Of a stretch of DNA of 64,000 nucleotides, positions 36,678 through 47,421 are shown piece by piece. Origin of the DNA: Moraxella boevrei DSM 14165 (GTDB lineage: Bacteria; Pseudomonadota; Gammaproteobacteria; Pseudomonadales; Moraxellaceae). A program made the translations under genes and the position numbers. Within the stretch, counting starts at the first letter, position 1; each line of letters starts with the position of its first letter. The stretch is from positions 96,643-160,642 of the forward strand of contig NZ_KB903782.1 in assembly GCF_000379845.1 (NCBI RefSeq), in the 5' to 3' direction. A model generated the notes under the pieces. It saw only the letters and a list, made by a program, of their open reading frames with translations, did no database searches and was not told the DNA's origin.

Positions 36678-37235
36678 ATGTTAAAATTCTTATTATTAAG
36701 TTGTTTGTTATTTACTAACATTGCTTTTGCCAATTCGGTATTTGTTGAAATATCGGACGACAAAGGCGATGATAAAAGCGTTGGCATTATTACCGCTAAT
36801 GGCAAAACCATTATCCCTATGCAATACCAAAAAATTATACAAAATAAGGCTATGCCGTTTTTGTCAGCCATAAAAATAAAAACTTGCAAGGCGTTGTCAA
36901 TAAAAACGGACATTTTGTGATACCGCCACAATATGAGCAGTTGGATTTGGCTGATAAGGTTGTTATCGCCACCTTAGAAAAATCCGATAAAGAAGACGTC
37001 AATAAAATGGGTTTATTGGATTATCAGGGCAATGTTATTTTGCCTTTTGAATATCAAACCATTACCGATTACACTTTTATGCTTGATGATGATGCCGTTT
37101 TTGTTGTGCAACATCATAATGAATGGTAAATATGGCGTATTGGATAAAGCTGGCAATTGGCTATTACCTTTGCAAGACCAAAAATTAAAAATTTTCGATG
37201 AAGGCATTTGGTTTAAAACCATTGGATTTAATTAA
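36678..37235 (+). pseudogene. WG-repeat protein gene broken by two frameshifts
   Basis: A signal-peptide-like start (LLLSCLLFTNIAFANS) leads into GIITANGKTIIPMQYQKI; after a frameshift near 36870 the frame continues LQGVVNKNGHFVIPPQYEQL and MGLLDYQGNVILPFEYQTI; after a second near 37125 it continues NGKYGVLDKAGNWLLPLQDQ to TAA 37233-37235. The repeat G-x-x-x-x-x-G-x-x-x-I-P-x-x-Y is the WG/KWG repeat. Joined, the product would be about 185 residues, secreted. Both shifts could be real or sequencing indels. Confidence 0.75.
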
Positions 37236-37260
37236 CTTTTAATCAATATAGGTAACTTTT

Positions 37261-37611
37261 ATGAACGAAATCAAAAAGCTAGACAACAACGAAACCATCA
37301 CCGAAATCGCCATTTATAATGGTGTGGTGTATCTAGCAGGGCAAGTGCCTGATGATGACAGCCTTGATATTGTGGGGCAAACTCGGCAAGTGTTGGCAAA
37401 TATTGACAAAGCTCTTGCAAAGGCAGGCACGGACAAATCTCGGCTTTTGACCGCCCAAGTGTTTATCAAAGATTTAGATGATTTTGACAAGTTTAATGAT
37501 GAATACAAAGCGTGGATAACAGGCAACACACCGCCCACTCGTGCCACCGTGCAAGCCAATTTGGTCAATCCCAACTGGCTTGTTGAGATTGTGGTAACGG
37601 CAGGCGTGTAA
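37261..37611 (+). CDS. RidA family reactive imine/enamine deaminase
   Basis: A 116-residue RidA/YjgF/UK114 protein: YNGVVYLAGQVPDD, VLANIDKALAKAGTDKSRLLTAQVFIKDL, and PPTRATVQANLVNPNWLVEIVVTA with the conserved substrate-binding Arg. It hydrolyses enamine/imine intermediates such as those formed by amino acid dehydrogenases and PLP enzymes. The subgroup (RidA proper or Rid4-7) is not certain. It lies downstream of dadA on the same strand, which supports a role in clearing imines from D-amino acid oxidation. Convergent with the AEC transporter, with no spacer. Confidence 0.85.
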   Translation: MNEIKKLDNNETITEIAIYNGVVYLAGQVPDDDSLDIVGQTRQVLANIDKALAKAGTDKSRLLTAQVFIKDLDDFDKFNDEYKAWITGNTPPTRATVQANLVNPNWLVEIVVTAGV

Positions 37612-38580
37612 TCACACCCAACCCAAAATCCGCAAAATCGCCATACCGACCGCCATGCCAATCATGCTAAATACGGTAGTAAAGGCTAAAATATTGGCTG
37701 CCAAAATCGCATTACCGCCCATTGCTTTTGCCATGACATAGCTTGCAGCAGCGGCAGGGCTTGCCACCATCAAAAACAGCACGCCAAACTGCACAGGCGG
37801 TAAGTCACACAGCACACCGACAAGCACCGCCATAATTGGAGCAACGATAACTCTACCAATACTCGCCTGCATGGACACGCCTGATAAGCCAAACATGGAT
37901 TTGATGTCAAGCGTCGCCCCTGCACAGATGAGAGCAAGCGGTAGAGCAATGTTGGCAAGCAGTTCACCTGTTTTGGCAATCGGTTTTGCGGGCATGGGCA
38001 ATCCCACCGCTTTATAAATAAAGGCACATACTAGGGCGATGATGAGCGGATTTTTAAAGATTTTTTTAATCACATCAATGCTTTGCGATTTAAAATCGGT
38101 GTTTTGGCTGGTGCGTGAAAGTGTCATTACCGATAACATGTTATAAAGTATTGTCATAATCCCCATGTACACCGCCCCCACGCTCGTCCCCACCGCCCCA
38201 TAGGCGTTAGTCGCCACCGACAGCGAAATAATTGCCATGTTGGAGCGAAACACACCCTGCACAAACACGCCTTTATCACGCACATTTTTGACAAACAATT
38301 TGGCGTAAATCTCCGCCCCAAAAAACAGCCCAAAAGTCGTCACCAATCCTGCCATGATAAGGGGCAGCTGCTCACCGATAGTCACCTCACTTTTTATCAC
38401 GCTAAAAAACAGTAAGCACGGCAAACCAAAATGAAACACCATATTTGAAGCAGTATCAATAAAATTGCGGTTGATTTTATCTGTTTTTTTCAAATAAAAA
38501 CCCAGCCCCATAAGAGCAAGGTTTGGAAATACAATCATAAAAGCAAAACTAATCGCTTGCAGGAGTTCTTGGGGGTTCAT
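37612..38580 (-). CDS. AEC family transporter
   Basis: A 322-residue inner-membrane protein with about ten hydrophobic segments, of the auxin efflux carrier (AEC) family: NLALMGLGFYLKKTDKINRN at the start, the central cytoplasmic part around residue 160 and ALPLALICAGATLDIKSM in the second half are family-like. Bacterial members carry malate, malonate or other small organic acids; the substrate cannot be told. The start overlaps the stop of the next upstream gene by ATGA, implying coupled translation. Confidence 0.8.
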   Translation of the reverse strand: MNPQELLQAISFAFMIVFPNLALMGLGFYLKKTDKINRNFIDTASNMVFHFGLPCLLFFSVIKSEVTIGEQLPLIMAGLVTTFGLFFGAEIYAKLFVKNVRDKGVFVQGVFRSNMAIISLSVATNAYGAVGTSVGAVYMGIMTILYNMLSVMTLSRTSQNTDFKSQSIDVIKKIFKNPLIIALVCAFIYKAVGLPMPAKPIAKTGELLANIALPLALICAGATLDIKSMFGLSGVSMQASIGRVIVAPIMAVLVGVLCDLPPVQFGVLFLMVASPAAAASYVMAKAMGGNAILAANILAFTTVFSMIGMAVGMAILRILGWV

Positions 38581-38936
38581 CGTTGGTTCTTTGATTTTTT
38601 ATGTTTTAACAAAATTTTGCAAGTCTTTTTAAGACTGCCATTTATGCTGTTTTTAATGCCTTTAATAATAAAAAATAACGCATCTTGACTGATTTTTTCA
38701 TCTAAGTGGGTTAAAGTATCATTCATAAATTGATTGACATCATCAAATTTTTGAATGTTTTTTAATATCACTTTTAACTCATCACTTGATAAATCAAATA
38801 GTACGCACACTTCTTGCATGGTGGGAAATTTTAATTTTTTGTTATCTCTTAACTCACCCAAAAGATACAATAAGCAAGCATTGTGAAATTTGAGTTTATT
38901 GATTTGGGTATTTAATTTATCAATTCTGGTTTTCAC
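38577..38936 (-). CDS. Hypothetical helical protein
   Basis: A 119-residue basic protein I do not recognise. The first 40 residues form a likely coiled coil (KLNTQINKLKFHNACLLYLL); the middle (TMQEVCVLFDLSSDELKVIL) has a helix-turn-helix-like spacing but no clear family; the end is Lys-rich. No signal peptide or membrane helix. Its stop overlaps the AEC transporter start by four bases, so the pair is probably one operon. Confidence 0.55.
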   Translation of the reverse strand: MKTRIDKLNTQINKLKFHNACLLYLLGELRDNKKLKFPTMQEVCVLFDLSSDELKVILKNIQKFDDVNQFMNDTLTHLDEKISQDALFFIIKGIKNSINGSLKKTCKILLKHKKSKNQR

Positions 38937-38988
38937 AAATTTTCCTTAATTATATGTAACACACACCTTGCTTCTAGCTCTTTCGATC

Positions 38989-39492
38989 CTAAAATTGCTC
39001 AATTTTATAAGCACTTACAAAACCTTCATTGTTTAGATAAAAAATATAGCCATATTTTAAAATAATGGTTTCGCCGTTTGCCATTTTTAAGCCATTTTGA
39101 TAATAGCCTTTATCAATGCTACACGCATCTTGTTCACTTTGCAAAGTCAAATCGCCACAAGTTTGAATTTCCACCCAAGTTTTGCCTTGTTTTTGGCTAG
39201 TGCTGATATTACCTGTTAAAGCGGTACCGCCACACACCATATTAAAATAAGCATTATTATATTTTGGTACAAGGGCATTGTCTTTATCCAATAATTTTGG
39301 AAAAAATCGCAAGGCTTGTTTGGTTTTTTCAAAATACAAATCTTCCAAACGAGCCTCATCATACACATCAACGCAACCATCAAAATCCGCCAAAGTCGCT
39401 TGTTTTTGATTGGCTATTGGTTTGGTTGATTGCATTGAACTAACGCAACCAGTCATAATCATGGCTACTAAAAACGCATATTTTTTCATCAC
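38989..39492 (-). CDS. Hypothetical lipoprotein
   Basis: A 167-residue protein with a lipoprotein signal (MMKKYAFLVAMIMTGC, lipobox MTGC). The mature part has four Cys (DGCVDVY, VCGGTAL, QTCGDLT, DACSID) that may form two disulfides, and a final GYIFYLNNEGFVSAYKI strand. I do not recognise the family. No close operon partner; mnmG ends 40 nt before it in the opposite sense of coordinate order, on the same strand. Confidence 0.65.
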   Translation of the reverse strand: MMKKYAFLVAMIMTGCVSSMQSTKPIANQKQATLADFDGCVDVYDEARLEDLYFEKTKQALRFFPKLLDKDNALVPKYNNAYFNMVCGGTALTGNISTSQKQGKTWVEIQTCGDLTLQSEQDACSIDKGYYQNGLKMANGETIILKYGYIFYLNNEGFVSAYKIEQF

Positions 39493-39533
39493 AATTTCGC
39501 TTATTTTTAGATTAAATTGAAAGGGTAAAAACG

Positions 39534-41411
39534 CTATTTCACCACCTTCTTAATCTTCTTAATCGTCATTGCAAGCAAACTCACCCCCGCAGGCGTAACG
39601 CCACTGATTCGGCTCGCCTGCCCCAAAGTCGCAGGGCGGATATGGCTAAGTTTTTGCACGATTTCATTAGACAAACCAGACACTTGACTGTAGTCAAAAT
39701 CCGTTGGCAAAGCCGTATTTTCAAGACGTTTCATTTGCTCAATTTCTTCTGCTTGACGGTCAATATAGCCTTGATATTTCACACTAATTTCAATCTGTTC
39801 ACCCACATCTTCGCTTACGCTTGAATCGGTGATTTTGGCAATATCCGCAAAGGTTATATTTGGACGCTTTAGCAAATCTAAACTGTTAATTTCTTTACTT
39901 AACACTTCATTAGGATTATTTTGTATAAATGCCTTGCCAAGCTCATTATTTGGCGTTGCCCAAAGTCCTTTTAACCGCTCGGTTTCTTTGGCGATATTTT
40001 CCATTTTGTCGTTAAATTTCGCCCAACGTGCGTCATCAATTAAACCAAAATTTCGTCCAATCTCGGTCAAACGTTGGTCGGCATTGTCTTCACGGAGCAT
40101 TAGGCGATATTCGGCACGGCTGGTGAACATTCGGTACGGCTCTTTTGTACCATTGGTGATTAAGTCGTCCACCAACACACCGATATACGCTTCATCTCGG
40201 CGTGGGATAAAGCCTTGTTTGCCTTGTGTTCTTAACCCTGCATTTAACCCTGCTAATAAGCCTTGAGCCCCTGCTTCTTCATAGCCTGTTGTACCGTTGA
40301 TTTGTCCTGCAAAAAACAGGTTTTCAATGGCTTTGGTTTCTAAGGTTGGGTGCAGGGCTTGTGGGTCAAAATAATCATATTCAATGGCATAACCTGCTCG
40401 CAAAATATGGGCATTTTCAAGCCCTTTCATAGAATGCACCAAGTCCAATTGCACATCAAATGGCAAACTGGTTGAAATACCATTTGGGTATAATTCATGC
40501 GTGGTCAAGCCTTCAGGTTCAATAAAAATCTGATGACTGTCTTTATCGGCAAAACGATGGATTTTATCTTCAATAGAGGGACAATATCTTGGACCAACCC
40601 CTTCAATCACGCCTGAATACATGGGCGAACGGTCAAGTCCAGAACGGATAATATCATGGGTGCGTTCATTGGTATGGGTAATATAACAGTTAATTTGGCG
40701 TGGGTGCATGGACACATCGCCCATATAACTCATCACAGGCAAGGGCGTATCCCCTGCTTGCACTTGCATTTTGCTAAAATCTACCGTGCGTGCGTCAATG
40801 CGTGGTGGAGTGCCAGTTTTTAAACGCCCAACAGGTAATTTTAACTCTCGTAAACGTTCTGCCAAACGGATAGACGGTGGGTCGCCAGCTCGTCCACCTT
40901 TATAATTTTGCAAACCAATATGAATCGTACCGCCCAAAAATGTCCCTGATGTCAAAACCACCGCCCCACAGGAAAACTCAATCCCTGCTTGGGTAACAAC
41001 TGCCACGACTTTGCCATTTTCTACCAAAATATCATCGGCAGATTGTTGAAAAATATCCAAATTTGGCTCATTTTCCAACGTTTGACGAATGTAAGCTTTG
41101 TACAATAGTCGGTCGGCTTGGGCTCGTGTGGCACGCACCGCCGCCCCTTTTCGGCTATTTAACACACGAAATTGAATACCTGCATGGTCGGTCGCCAATG
41201 CCATTACCCCACCCAATGCGTCAATTTCTTTGACCAAATGTGATTTGCCAATACCACCTATCGCAGGGTTACAGCTCATTTGTCCAAGCGTTTCAATATT
41301 ATGGGTTAAAAGCAGGGTTTTTTGCCCCATTCTGGCGGACGCAAGGCAGGCTTCTGTACCTGCATGACCACCACCAATCACAATCACATCATAAATTTTG
41401 GGGTATTTCAT
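39534..41411 (-). CDS. mnmG: tRNA uridine-34 carboxymethylaminomethyl modification enzyme MnmG
   Basis: FAD protein that with MnmE installs cmnm5U at the wobble position of several tRNAs. The 625-residue protein starts [20 protein letters not shown], then [45 protein letters not shown] and [11 protein letters not shown]; the C-terminus has [29 protein letters not shown]. The long open frame extends 47 codons upstream, but homology and GAGAAA at 8 nt point to ATG 41409-41411. In many genomes it is next to rsmG; here they are 27 kb apart. Confidence 0.95.
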   Translation of the reverse strand: MKYPKIYDVIVIGGGHAGTEACLASARMGQKTLLLTHNIETLGQMSCNPAIGGIGKSHLVKEIDALGGVMALATDHAGIQFRVLNSRKGAAVRATRAQADRLLYKAYIRQTLENEPNLDIFQQSADDILVENGKVVAVVTQAGIEFSCGAVVLTSGTFLGGTIHIGLQNYKGGRAGDPPSIRLAERLRELKLPVGRLKTGTPPRIDARTVDFSKMQVQAGDTPLPVMSYMGDVSMHPRQINCYITHTNERTHDIIRSGLDRSPMYSGVIEGVGPRYCPSIEDKIHRFADKDSHQIFIEPEGLTTHELYPNGISTSLPFDVQLDLVHSMKGLENAHILRAGYAIEYDYFDPQALHPTLETKAIENLFFAGQINGTTGYEEAGAQGLLAGLNAGLRTQGKQGFIPRRDEAYIGVLVDDLITNGTKEPYRMFTSRAEYRLMLREDNADQRLTEIGRNFGLIDDARWAKFNDKMENIAKETERLKGLWATPNNELGKAFIQNNPNEVLSKEINSLDLLKRPNITFADIAKITDSSVSEDVGEQIEISVKYQGYIDRQAEEIEQMKRLENTALPTDFDYSQVSGLSNEIVQKLSHIRPATLGQASRISGVTPAGVSLLAMTIKKIKKVVK

Positions 41412-41583
41412 GGATTTTCTCGTTTTTTTCTGTTTTTGTAAGCGTAAAAATTTTAACAGGCTATTATAACAGTTTTTTGGTATGAACGCACATTTTCCAA
41501 CTTTGACAACACGCAACAAATGGGCAATAGTTTGCCACAAAAAGACCGCCATGCGTTACCTAGCATTGTTGAAAGCCATTAAA

Positions 41584-42186
41584 TCAACCAATTAACAATT
41601 TTAACGCAATCGCCCACATGACAATGCCGATAATCACGTCCAAAATTTGCCAAGATTTTGGTTTTCTAAAAATAGGCTCAAGCAATCTTGCCCCAAAACC
41701 CAGACCAAAAAAGAACAAAAATGACGCACTCATCGCCCCCAGTGCAAAGGCGATTTTGTCGTTAAACTGGGTAGAAATTGCCCCCAAAAATACCACCGTG
41801 TCCAAATAAACGTGCGGATTAAGCCAAGTAAACGCCACGCACAACGCCACGACTTTGCCAAAACTGGTCACTGATTCGCCTTTGGCAAGCAGTCCATCAT
41901 TGGACTTTAACACACTGGCAAAATTTCTCGCCCCATAAGCGAACAAAAACAACGCCCCAGCATATTTTGCCACAGTAACAATTTGGGGATATTGGCTGAT
42001 AAATTTGCCAAAACCGAACACCCCTGCACTGATTAACAAGGCATCTGACAAGGCACAAATTAGACAAACGGTAAAGACAAATTCACGTTTTAACCCTTGC
42101 TTTAGTACAAAGGCGTTTTGAGCACCAATCGCCAAAATCAAGGAAAATCCCATGCTCATGCCGTACAAGTAAATGGAAAGGCTCAT
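41584..42186 (-). CDS. LysE/ArgO family amino acid exporter
   Basis: A 200-residue inner-membrane protein with about six hydrophobic segments. The LysE/ArgO signature FSLILAIGAQNAFVLKQGL is near the start, with CALSDALLISAGVFGFG and VAFTWLNPHVYLDTVVFLG further on. The closest description is ArgO/LysE exporting arginine or lysine; the substrate is not proven. Single gene, divergent from dapE. Confidence 0.88.
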   Translation of the reverse strand: MSLSIYLYGMSMGFSLILAIGAQNAFVLKQGLKREFVFTVCLICALSDALLISAGVFGFGKFISQYPQIVTVAKYAGALFLFAYGARNFASVLKSNDGLLAKGESVTSFGKVVALCVAFTWLNPHVYLDTVVFLGAISTQFNDKIAFALGAMSASFLFFFGLGFGARLLEPIFRKPKSWQILDVIIGIVMWAIALKLLIG

Positions 42187-42308
42187 AATTTATCCAAAAA
42201 AGGTTGATAATTTTACAAAAAACTTGCCGAACGTGCTAAAATTTAACAAATTATGGCATTGTAATTCAGTGATTAACACTTGACAAGTATCAACTAATAG
42301 GAATACGC

Positions 42309-43478
42309 ATGACTGACACGCTAAATCTCTCGATAGAACTGTTAAAACAACCATCAATTACCCCAAAAGACGAAAACTGCCAAGATATGATTGCCAAGCG
42401 TTTAGAAAACATTGGCTTTCATAGCGAATTGATGTATTTTGGTGATAAAACTGACACTGGGAGAAATTCAGAAGTCAAAAATTTATGGGCAAGACGTGGC
42501 GATAAAGCTCCCTTGATTTGCTTTTTGGGGCATACCGATGTCGTGCCTGTGGGCGATGTGTCAAACTGGCAATTTGACCCATTTACACCAACCGTTGACA
42601 ACGGTTTATTGTACGCTCGTGGGGCGTCTGATATGAAAACGGCGATTGCTTGTTTTACCGTGGCGTGTGAAAATTTTATCAAAAAACACCCCAATCACAA
42701 CGGCTCAATCGCATTACTTTTGACATCAGACGAAGAAGGTCCATCCATTAATGGCACGGTAAAAGTGGTGGAAACTTTGCAAAATCGTAACGAAAAAATC
42801 GATTATTGCCTAGTTGGCGAGCCTTCTAGCACCAAAATCTTGGGCGATGTGATTAAAAATGGCAGGCGTGGCTCGCTTGGTGGGATTTTAACCGTCACAG
42901 GCAAGCAAGGACACGTCGCCTATCCACATTTGGCAGTCAATCCGATACATGAAGCAAGTTCAGCTTTGGCAGATTTGGTTAATCAAACGTGGGATAACGG
43001 CAACGAATTTTTTCCACCAACCACCCTGCAAATCTCGAATATCAACGCTGGCACAGGGGCGAATAACGTCATTCCAAATACTTTAACGGCAGAATTTAAT
43101 TTTCGCTTTTCCACCGAAACCACAGAAGAAGGGTTGAAACGTAAAACCCACGAAATTTTTGATAAAAATTTTGAGGGTTCAAAGGCGACTTATCAAATTG
43201 ATTGGAAGTTGTCAGGTCAGCCGTTTTTGACAGAGCGGGGGGAGCTTGTCACTGCCTGCCAAAACGCCATTAAAACGGTTATGAAGATTGACACCGAACT
43301 ATCCACCTCTGGCGGTACATCTGATGGGCGGTTTGTTGCACCGACTGGCTCGCAGGTGGTGGAACTCGGCGTGTTAAATGCCACCATACATCAAGTAAAC
43401 GAAAATGTGTCGGTTGATGATTTGGAAAAATTAACGCTCATTTATGAAAAGATTTTGGAAAATTTATTGTTAGACTAA
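42309..43478 (+). CDS. dapE: Succinyl-diaminopimelate desuccinylase
   Basis: Zinc amidohydrolase (M20 family) of lysine and peptidoglycan-precursor synthesis, cleaving N-succinyl-LL-diaminopimelate. In 389 residues: metal-site motif [42 protein letters not shown] with the catalytic Glu, and [21 protein letters not shown]; the late [15 protein letters not shown] and [12 protein letters not shown] complete the site. Same strand as no close neighbour; a terminator follows. Confidence 0.95.
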   Translation: MTDTLNLSIELLKQPSITPKDENCQDMIAKRLENIGFHSELMYFGDKTDTGRNSEVKNLWARRGDKAPLICFLGHTDVVPVGDVSNWQFDPFTPTVDNGLLYARGASDMKTAIACFTVACENFIKKHPNHNGSIALLLTSDEEGPSINGTVKVVETLQNRNEKIDYCLVGEPSSTKILGDVIKNGRRGSLGGILTVTGKQGHVAYPHLAVNPIHEASSALADLVNQTWDNGNEFFPPTTLQISNINAGTGANNVIPNTLTAEFNFRFSTETTEEGLKRKTHEIFDKNFEGSKATYQIDWKLSGQPFLTERGELVTACQNAIKTVMKIDTELSTSGGTSDGRFVAPTGSQVVELGVLNATIHQVNENVSVDDLEKLTLIYEKILENLLLD

Positions 43479-43483
43479 CAAAA

Positions 43484-43510
43484 ACCCTTTTAAAATAAAT
43501 TCAAAAGGGT
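43484..43510. terminator. Bidirectional terminator between dapE and purH
   Basis: Stem ACCCTTTT/AAAAGGGT (43484-43491 with 43503-43510) between convergent genes; A- and T-rich loop and flanks. Confidence 0.7.
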
Positions 43511-43533
43511 CTGTATCATTTGCAATTATCAAA

Positions 43534-45117
43534 TTAATGACGGAAATGACGCATACCTGTAAATACCATGGCGATACCGTGTTCGTCCGCAGCAGCGATG
43601 GTTTCGTCATCACGCATTGAGCCACCCGGTTGGATAATCGCGGTAATGCCTGCTTTGGCGGCGTTGTCTATGCCATCACGGAATGGGAAAAATGCGTCCG
43701 ATGCCATAACCGCACCGACAGGTGATAGCCCTGCGTGTTCGGCTTTAATCCCTGCAATACGAGCCGAATTAACACGGCTCATTTGCCCTGCTCCCACGCC
43801 GATGGTGCGTTGGTCTTTACCATAGACAATTGCATTGGATTTGACATATTTTGCCACTTTCCAAGTAAAGAGCAAATCTTCTAACTGTTGTTGCGTTGGT
43901 TGTACTTTGGTAACAACTTGCAAGTCATCAAGGGTAATCAAGCCCAAATCTTGGTCTTGTACCAACAGGCCACCATTTACCCGTTTAAAATCAAACTGGG
44001 CTTGGCGTTCACTCGGTTTTGGCAATTCGCCACACACTAGCACACGCACGTTCTTTTTCGCACCTGTGATGTCTAATACGCCGTCTGCCACGCTTGGGGC
44101 GATGATAACTTCCACAAATTGCTGTTCTACAATGGCTTTTGCTGTGGTTACGTCCAATTCACGGTTAAAGGCGATGATACCGCCAAATGCGGACTCTGGG
44201 TCAGTGGCAAAGGCTTTTTGGTAAGCATTTGTCAAGTCGCTATCCACCGCAACCCCACATGGATTGGCGTGTTTGACAATCACACACGCAGGTGCGTCAA
44301 ATGATTTTACACATTCCAAAGCGGCATCGGTATCTGCAATGTTGTTGTAAGATAATTCTTTGCCTTGAAGCTGTTTTGCGGTTGAAACACTGGCTTCTAA
44401 CTTGCCATTAACAGGGGGTTTTTCCACATAAAAACTGGCTTTTTGGTGTGGATTTTCGCCATAACGCAAGTCTTGCATCTTGTCCATCTGTACGTTAAAG
44501 GTGCGTGGAAAATCGTCTGCATTGTCAAAATCCTGTAAGCGACTGCCCAAAAAGTTGGCTATCATGCCATCGTAATGGGCGGTATGTTCAAAGGCTTTAA
44601 TCGCCAAATCAAAACGTGTTTTTGCCGAAATCGCACCGTCCGCCATCAATTCGCCCAAAATGCTTGAATAATCATTTGGATTGGTAACGATACTGACATG
44701 GTCGTGATTTTTGGCGGCAGCACGCACCATAGTTGGACCACCGATATCAATATTTTCAATGGCATCTTCTTTGCTCACGTCAGGTTGTGCAATGGTTTGA
44801 GCAAACGGATACAAGTTCACCACCACCATGTCAATGCGGTCAATGCCATGCAACGCCATAACCGCATCGTCTAGCCCACGGCGACCCAAAATACCACCAT
44901 GAATTTTTGGGTGCAAAGTTTTGACACGTCCATCCATCATCTCGGCAAAACCTGTGTATTCAGCGACCTCCAAGACATCAAGTCCATTGTTTTTGAGTAA
45001 TTTATACGTTCCACCTGTAGAAAGTAAACGAAAGTTATGTGTTAATAAGCCTTTGGCAAAATCAACAATACCAGATTTATCAGAAACAGAGAGCAATGCA
45101 AATGGTTGAGCTGTCAT
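43534..45117 (-). CDS. purH: Bifunctional AICAR transformylase/IMP cyclohydrolase
   Basis: Last two steps of IMP synthesis. The 527 residues start with the cyclohydrolase domain ([58 protein letters not shown]) and continue into the transformylase domain ([68 protein letters not shown]). Length and order normal. In pseudomonads fis is next to purH; here fis is 13 kb away. Confidence 0.96.
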   Translation of the reverse strand: MTAQPFALLSVSDKSGIVDFAKGLLTHNFRLLSTGGTYKLLKNNGLDVLEVAEYTGFAEMMDGRVKTLHPKIHGGILGRRGLDDAVMALHGIDRIDMVVVNLYPFAQTIAQPDVSKEDAIENIDIGGPTMVRAAAKNHDHVSIVTNPNDYSSILGELMADGAISAKTRFDLAIKAFEHTAHYDGMIANFLGSRLQDFDNADDFPRTFNVQMDKMQDLRYGENPHQKASFYVEKPPVNGKLEASVSTAKQLQGKELSYNNIADTDAALECVKSFDAPACVIVKHANPCGVAVDSDLTNAYQKAFATDPESAFGGIIAFNRELDVTTAKAIVEQQFVEVIIAPSVADGVLDITGAKKNVRVLVCGELPKPSERQAQFDFKRVNGGLLVQDQDLGLITLDDLQVVTKVQPTQQQLEDLLFTWKVAKYVKSNAIVYGKDQRTIGVGAGQMSRVNSARIAGIKAEHAGLSPVGAVMASDAFFPFRDGIDNAAKAGITAIIQPGGSMRDDETIAAADEHGIAMVFTGMRHFRH

Positions 45118-45213
45118 AAAAAAACCTAATTGTTAAAAAAATTAAAGGGAAAAAGCAAGCATTAGTGTAGCATAATTTTGCCAAAAAATTTAGCCACTTT
45201 TGCAAATTTTGCC

Positions 45214-46029
45214 CTAATTCGCTATCAAATTCCCTGCCAAGGTCAAACTACGCCCACCGTCAACTGCCAACACTTGCCCAGTAATATAACGAGCTTTTGC
45301 CAAAAATACCACCGCATCAGCAATATCACACGGCTCGCCCACGCATTGTAACGGAATGCTTTGACAAATAGCGTCAATTTGTTGTTTTGTTAACGATTGT
45401 TCGCTATTATCAGCAGGCAAAATATTGACCCCCGGTGCAACACCATTGACCCGCACACGAGGGGCAAGCTCCAGAGCTAATGACTGTACCAACATTTGAT
45501 GAGCCGATTTTGCCATATTGTACACACTATAGCCGACAAAAGGGCGAGCATTGGCATGAATATCCAAAATACTGATAATACTGCCTTGATTTTGCTCAAG
45601 ATTTTTTGCTAAGGCTTGGCTTAAAAATAGCGGTGCTTGGGCGTTGGATAACATCAGATTTTGCCAATCTTGGCTTTGAATATCACCAAAAGGCGTGGGA
45701 TAAAAGCGGGATGCGTTATGCACCAGCACATCAAGATTGCCAAATGCGGTTAAAATTTTATCAGCAAGGGGTTGAATTTCATCAAAATTTTCTAAATTTG
45801 CTTGCATGGTTTTGGCAGAGCTTGGGCGAATTTGGTTGAGCGAATGAGCAAGCTCGTTGGCATCTTGCTCGCTGTGATGATAATGGATAACGACTTGATA
45901 ACCCGCTTGATGTAAAGCAGTAGTAATCGCTCGTCCAATGCGTTTTGCACCGCCTGTGATGCAGGCGGTTTTTGGTGGTGATTTTAGGGGTAAATTTGTT
46001 GTAAAATTCGGCTCAAATTGGTTGGTCAT
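45214..46029 (-). CDS. Pteridine reductase-like short-chain dehydrogenase
   Basis: A 271-residue SDR protein. The cofactor motif TGGAKRIGRAITTALHQAGY (the TGGxxRIG variant), the NASRFYPTPFGDI segment and the Y-x-x-x-K catalytic pair in YSVYNMAKSAHQM point to the pteridine reductase/FolM group, which reduces dihydromonapterin, dihydrofolate or biopterin with NADPH. About 25 extra residues precede the Rossmann fold; the real start may be slightly downstream. Not in an evident operon. Confidence 0.82.
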   Translation of the reverse strand: MTNQFEPNFTTNLPLKSPPKTACITGGAKRIGRAITTALHQAGYQVVIHYHHSEQDANELAHSLNQIRPSSAKTMQANLENFDEIQPLADKILTAFGNLDVLVHNASRFYPTPFGDIQSQDWQNLMLSNAQAPLFLSQALAKNLEQNQGSIISILDIHANARPFVGYSVYNMAKSAHQMLVQSLALELAPRVRVNGVAPGVNILPADNSEQSLTKQQIDAICQSIPLQCVGEPCDIADAVVFLAKARYITGQVLAVDGGRSLTLAGNLIAN

Positions 46030-46118
46030 CTGGATTTAATCAGCAATTTTTGATAAATTAAATAATTATTGTAACATAACTTTTTTTGACAATCTTAGTT
46101 AGCGATAAAATTTTATTT

Positions 46119-46165
46119 ACTTATGCAAAATTAGCATAAAGACCACGCATTTATTGCTTTATAAT
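46119..46165 (+). promoter_or_regulatory. Putative promoter and operator of the acyl-CoA dehydrogenase-like gene
   Basis: A perfect dyad TTATGC-N7-GCATAA (46121-46126 with 46134-46139) overlaps the position expected for the -35 region of a TATAAT box at 46160-46165. The -35 itself (TAAAGA) is poor, as is common for activator-dependent promoters. The 12-mer ACTTATGCAAAA is shared with the sbp upstream region. Confidence 0.45.
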
Positions 46166-46222
46166 AAGTTATTTTATTCATATTTTTTATACATTTAGGT
46201 TTACATATTATTTAGGTATCGT

Positions 46223-47380
46223 ATGACAAATCCAACTTTGGCAAACATCGCACCACCCCAACTTATCAACGACTGGCAAGATAGCCAACTTTTATTAAAT
46301 AATGTTAGCCACTTAGCCAATACAATTTTAACCCCAAAAGTATTAGAAATTGACAAAGGCTATTACCCTGTCAAAGAAATGGGCGAGCTTGCCAAAGTTG
46401 GGGCGTTTGCACCGCATTTGAACGCTTTTGGCAACCACTTTGACGTGGCGATTGACAGCACCGCCAAAATCGCTGAAGTCTGTGGTACGACGGGCTTTTT
46501 GTCATGGTGTCATCAGGTCATGGGTTTGTATCTTGACCAGTCGGATAACACCACTTTGACCGAAAAAATCCTGCCAAATCATCTGCTTGGCAACACCTTT
46601 GGCGGTACGGCATTATCCAATCCGATGAAAACGTTTGCCAACATTGAGTCCATGATTTTGCGTGCCAACGTGGTGGACGGTGGGTATGTGGTGTCAGGCA
46701 CGTTACCGTGGATTAGTCATATCGCTCCAAATCAGTATTGTGGGGCGATTGCAACCGTGGAAAGTAGAGATGCGAGCAAAGATGTTTTCTTTTTATTGGC
46801 ATTTGATGACGCACGCCAAGGCCAATGGCGGTTAAATCCGTGTCCGACTTTTAGCGGTATGGAGGGCTCTAGTACGTGGCAAATTGAGCTAAACGACTAT
46901 TTTGTGCCAACAAGCGACATCATCGCTGACCCTGTCAAGCCGTTTATTGAAAAGGTGCGTGGGGCGTTCGTGCTGATGCAAATGGGGATTGGCATTGGCA
47001 TTATCCAAGGGGCGATTAACGATATCAAGGCGGTGGAAAATCAGCTCGGACACGTCAATCAGTTTTTGGCAGACCAAGCGGACGGCTTGCAAGAAGCATT
47101 AGATGGTGCGATTGCTCAGACGCATAGCCTTGCCAAAACACCGTTTGACACCAGTAAAGATTTTTTCTTGGATGTGTTGGATTTGCGTTGTCAAGGGGCG
47201 AAGTTGAGCTTGCAAGCCACGCAAGCCAGCCTATTGCACCAAGGGGCAAGGGGTTATCTGATGACGGCAAATCCGCAACGCCGTATCCGTGAAGCTCATT
47301 TTGTGGCGATTGTTACTCCTGCGATTAAGCATTTACGCTCGTTATCGCATCAGTTGATGAGTGATATTTCACCGAATTAA
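46223..47380 (+). CDS. Acyl-CoA dehydrogenase-like flavoprotein
   Basis: A 385-residue protein of the acyl-CoA dehydrogenase fold: helical N-terminal domain, middle domain (VVSGTLPWISHIAP, near-standard G-x-K/W-x-x-I/V-S pattern) and C-terminal helical bundle. The usual C-terminal R-x-Y-E-G-T/A motif with the catalytic Glu is not seen; instead there is QRRIREAHFVAIVTPAIKH. It may therefore be a flavin monooxygenase or oxidase of the DszC/SfnC/HpaH type rather than a beta-oxidation enzyme. The rubredoxin-reductase fusion follows by 41 nt and is probably cotranscribed. Confidence 0.75.
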   Translation: MTNPTLANIAPPQLINDWQDSQLLLNNVSHLANTILTPKVLEIDKGYYPVKEMGELAKVGAFAPHLNAFGNHFDVAIDSTAKIAEVCGTTGFLSWCHQVMGLYLDQSDNTTLTEKILPNHLLGNTFGGTALSNPMKTFANIESMILRANVVDGGYVVSGTLPWISHIAPNQYCGAIATVESRDASKDVFFLLAFDDARQGQWRLNPCPTFSGMEGSSTWQIELNDYFVPTSDIIADPVKPFIEKVRGAFVLMQMGIGIGIIQGAINDIKAVENQLGHVNQFLADQADGLQEALDGAIAQTHSLAKTPFDTSKDFFLDVLDLRCQGAKLSLQATQASLLHQGARGYLMTANPQRRIREAHFVAIVTPAIKHLRSLSHQLMSDISPN

Positions 47381-47421
47381 TTTAAACATAATTTTAAACC
47401 TTGATAAAAATTGAGCAAAAA

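Noticed and set aside
36668..36931. Minus-strand 87-codon frame opposite the WG-repeat gene
   Set aside because: Shadow frame; the plus strand has the clear signal peptide and WG repeats.
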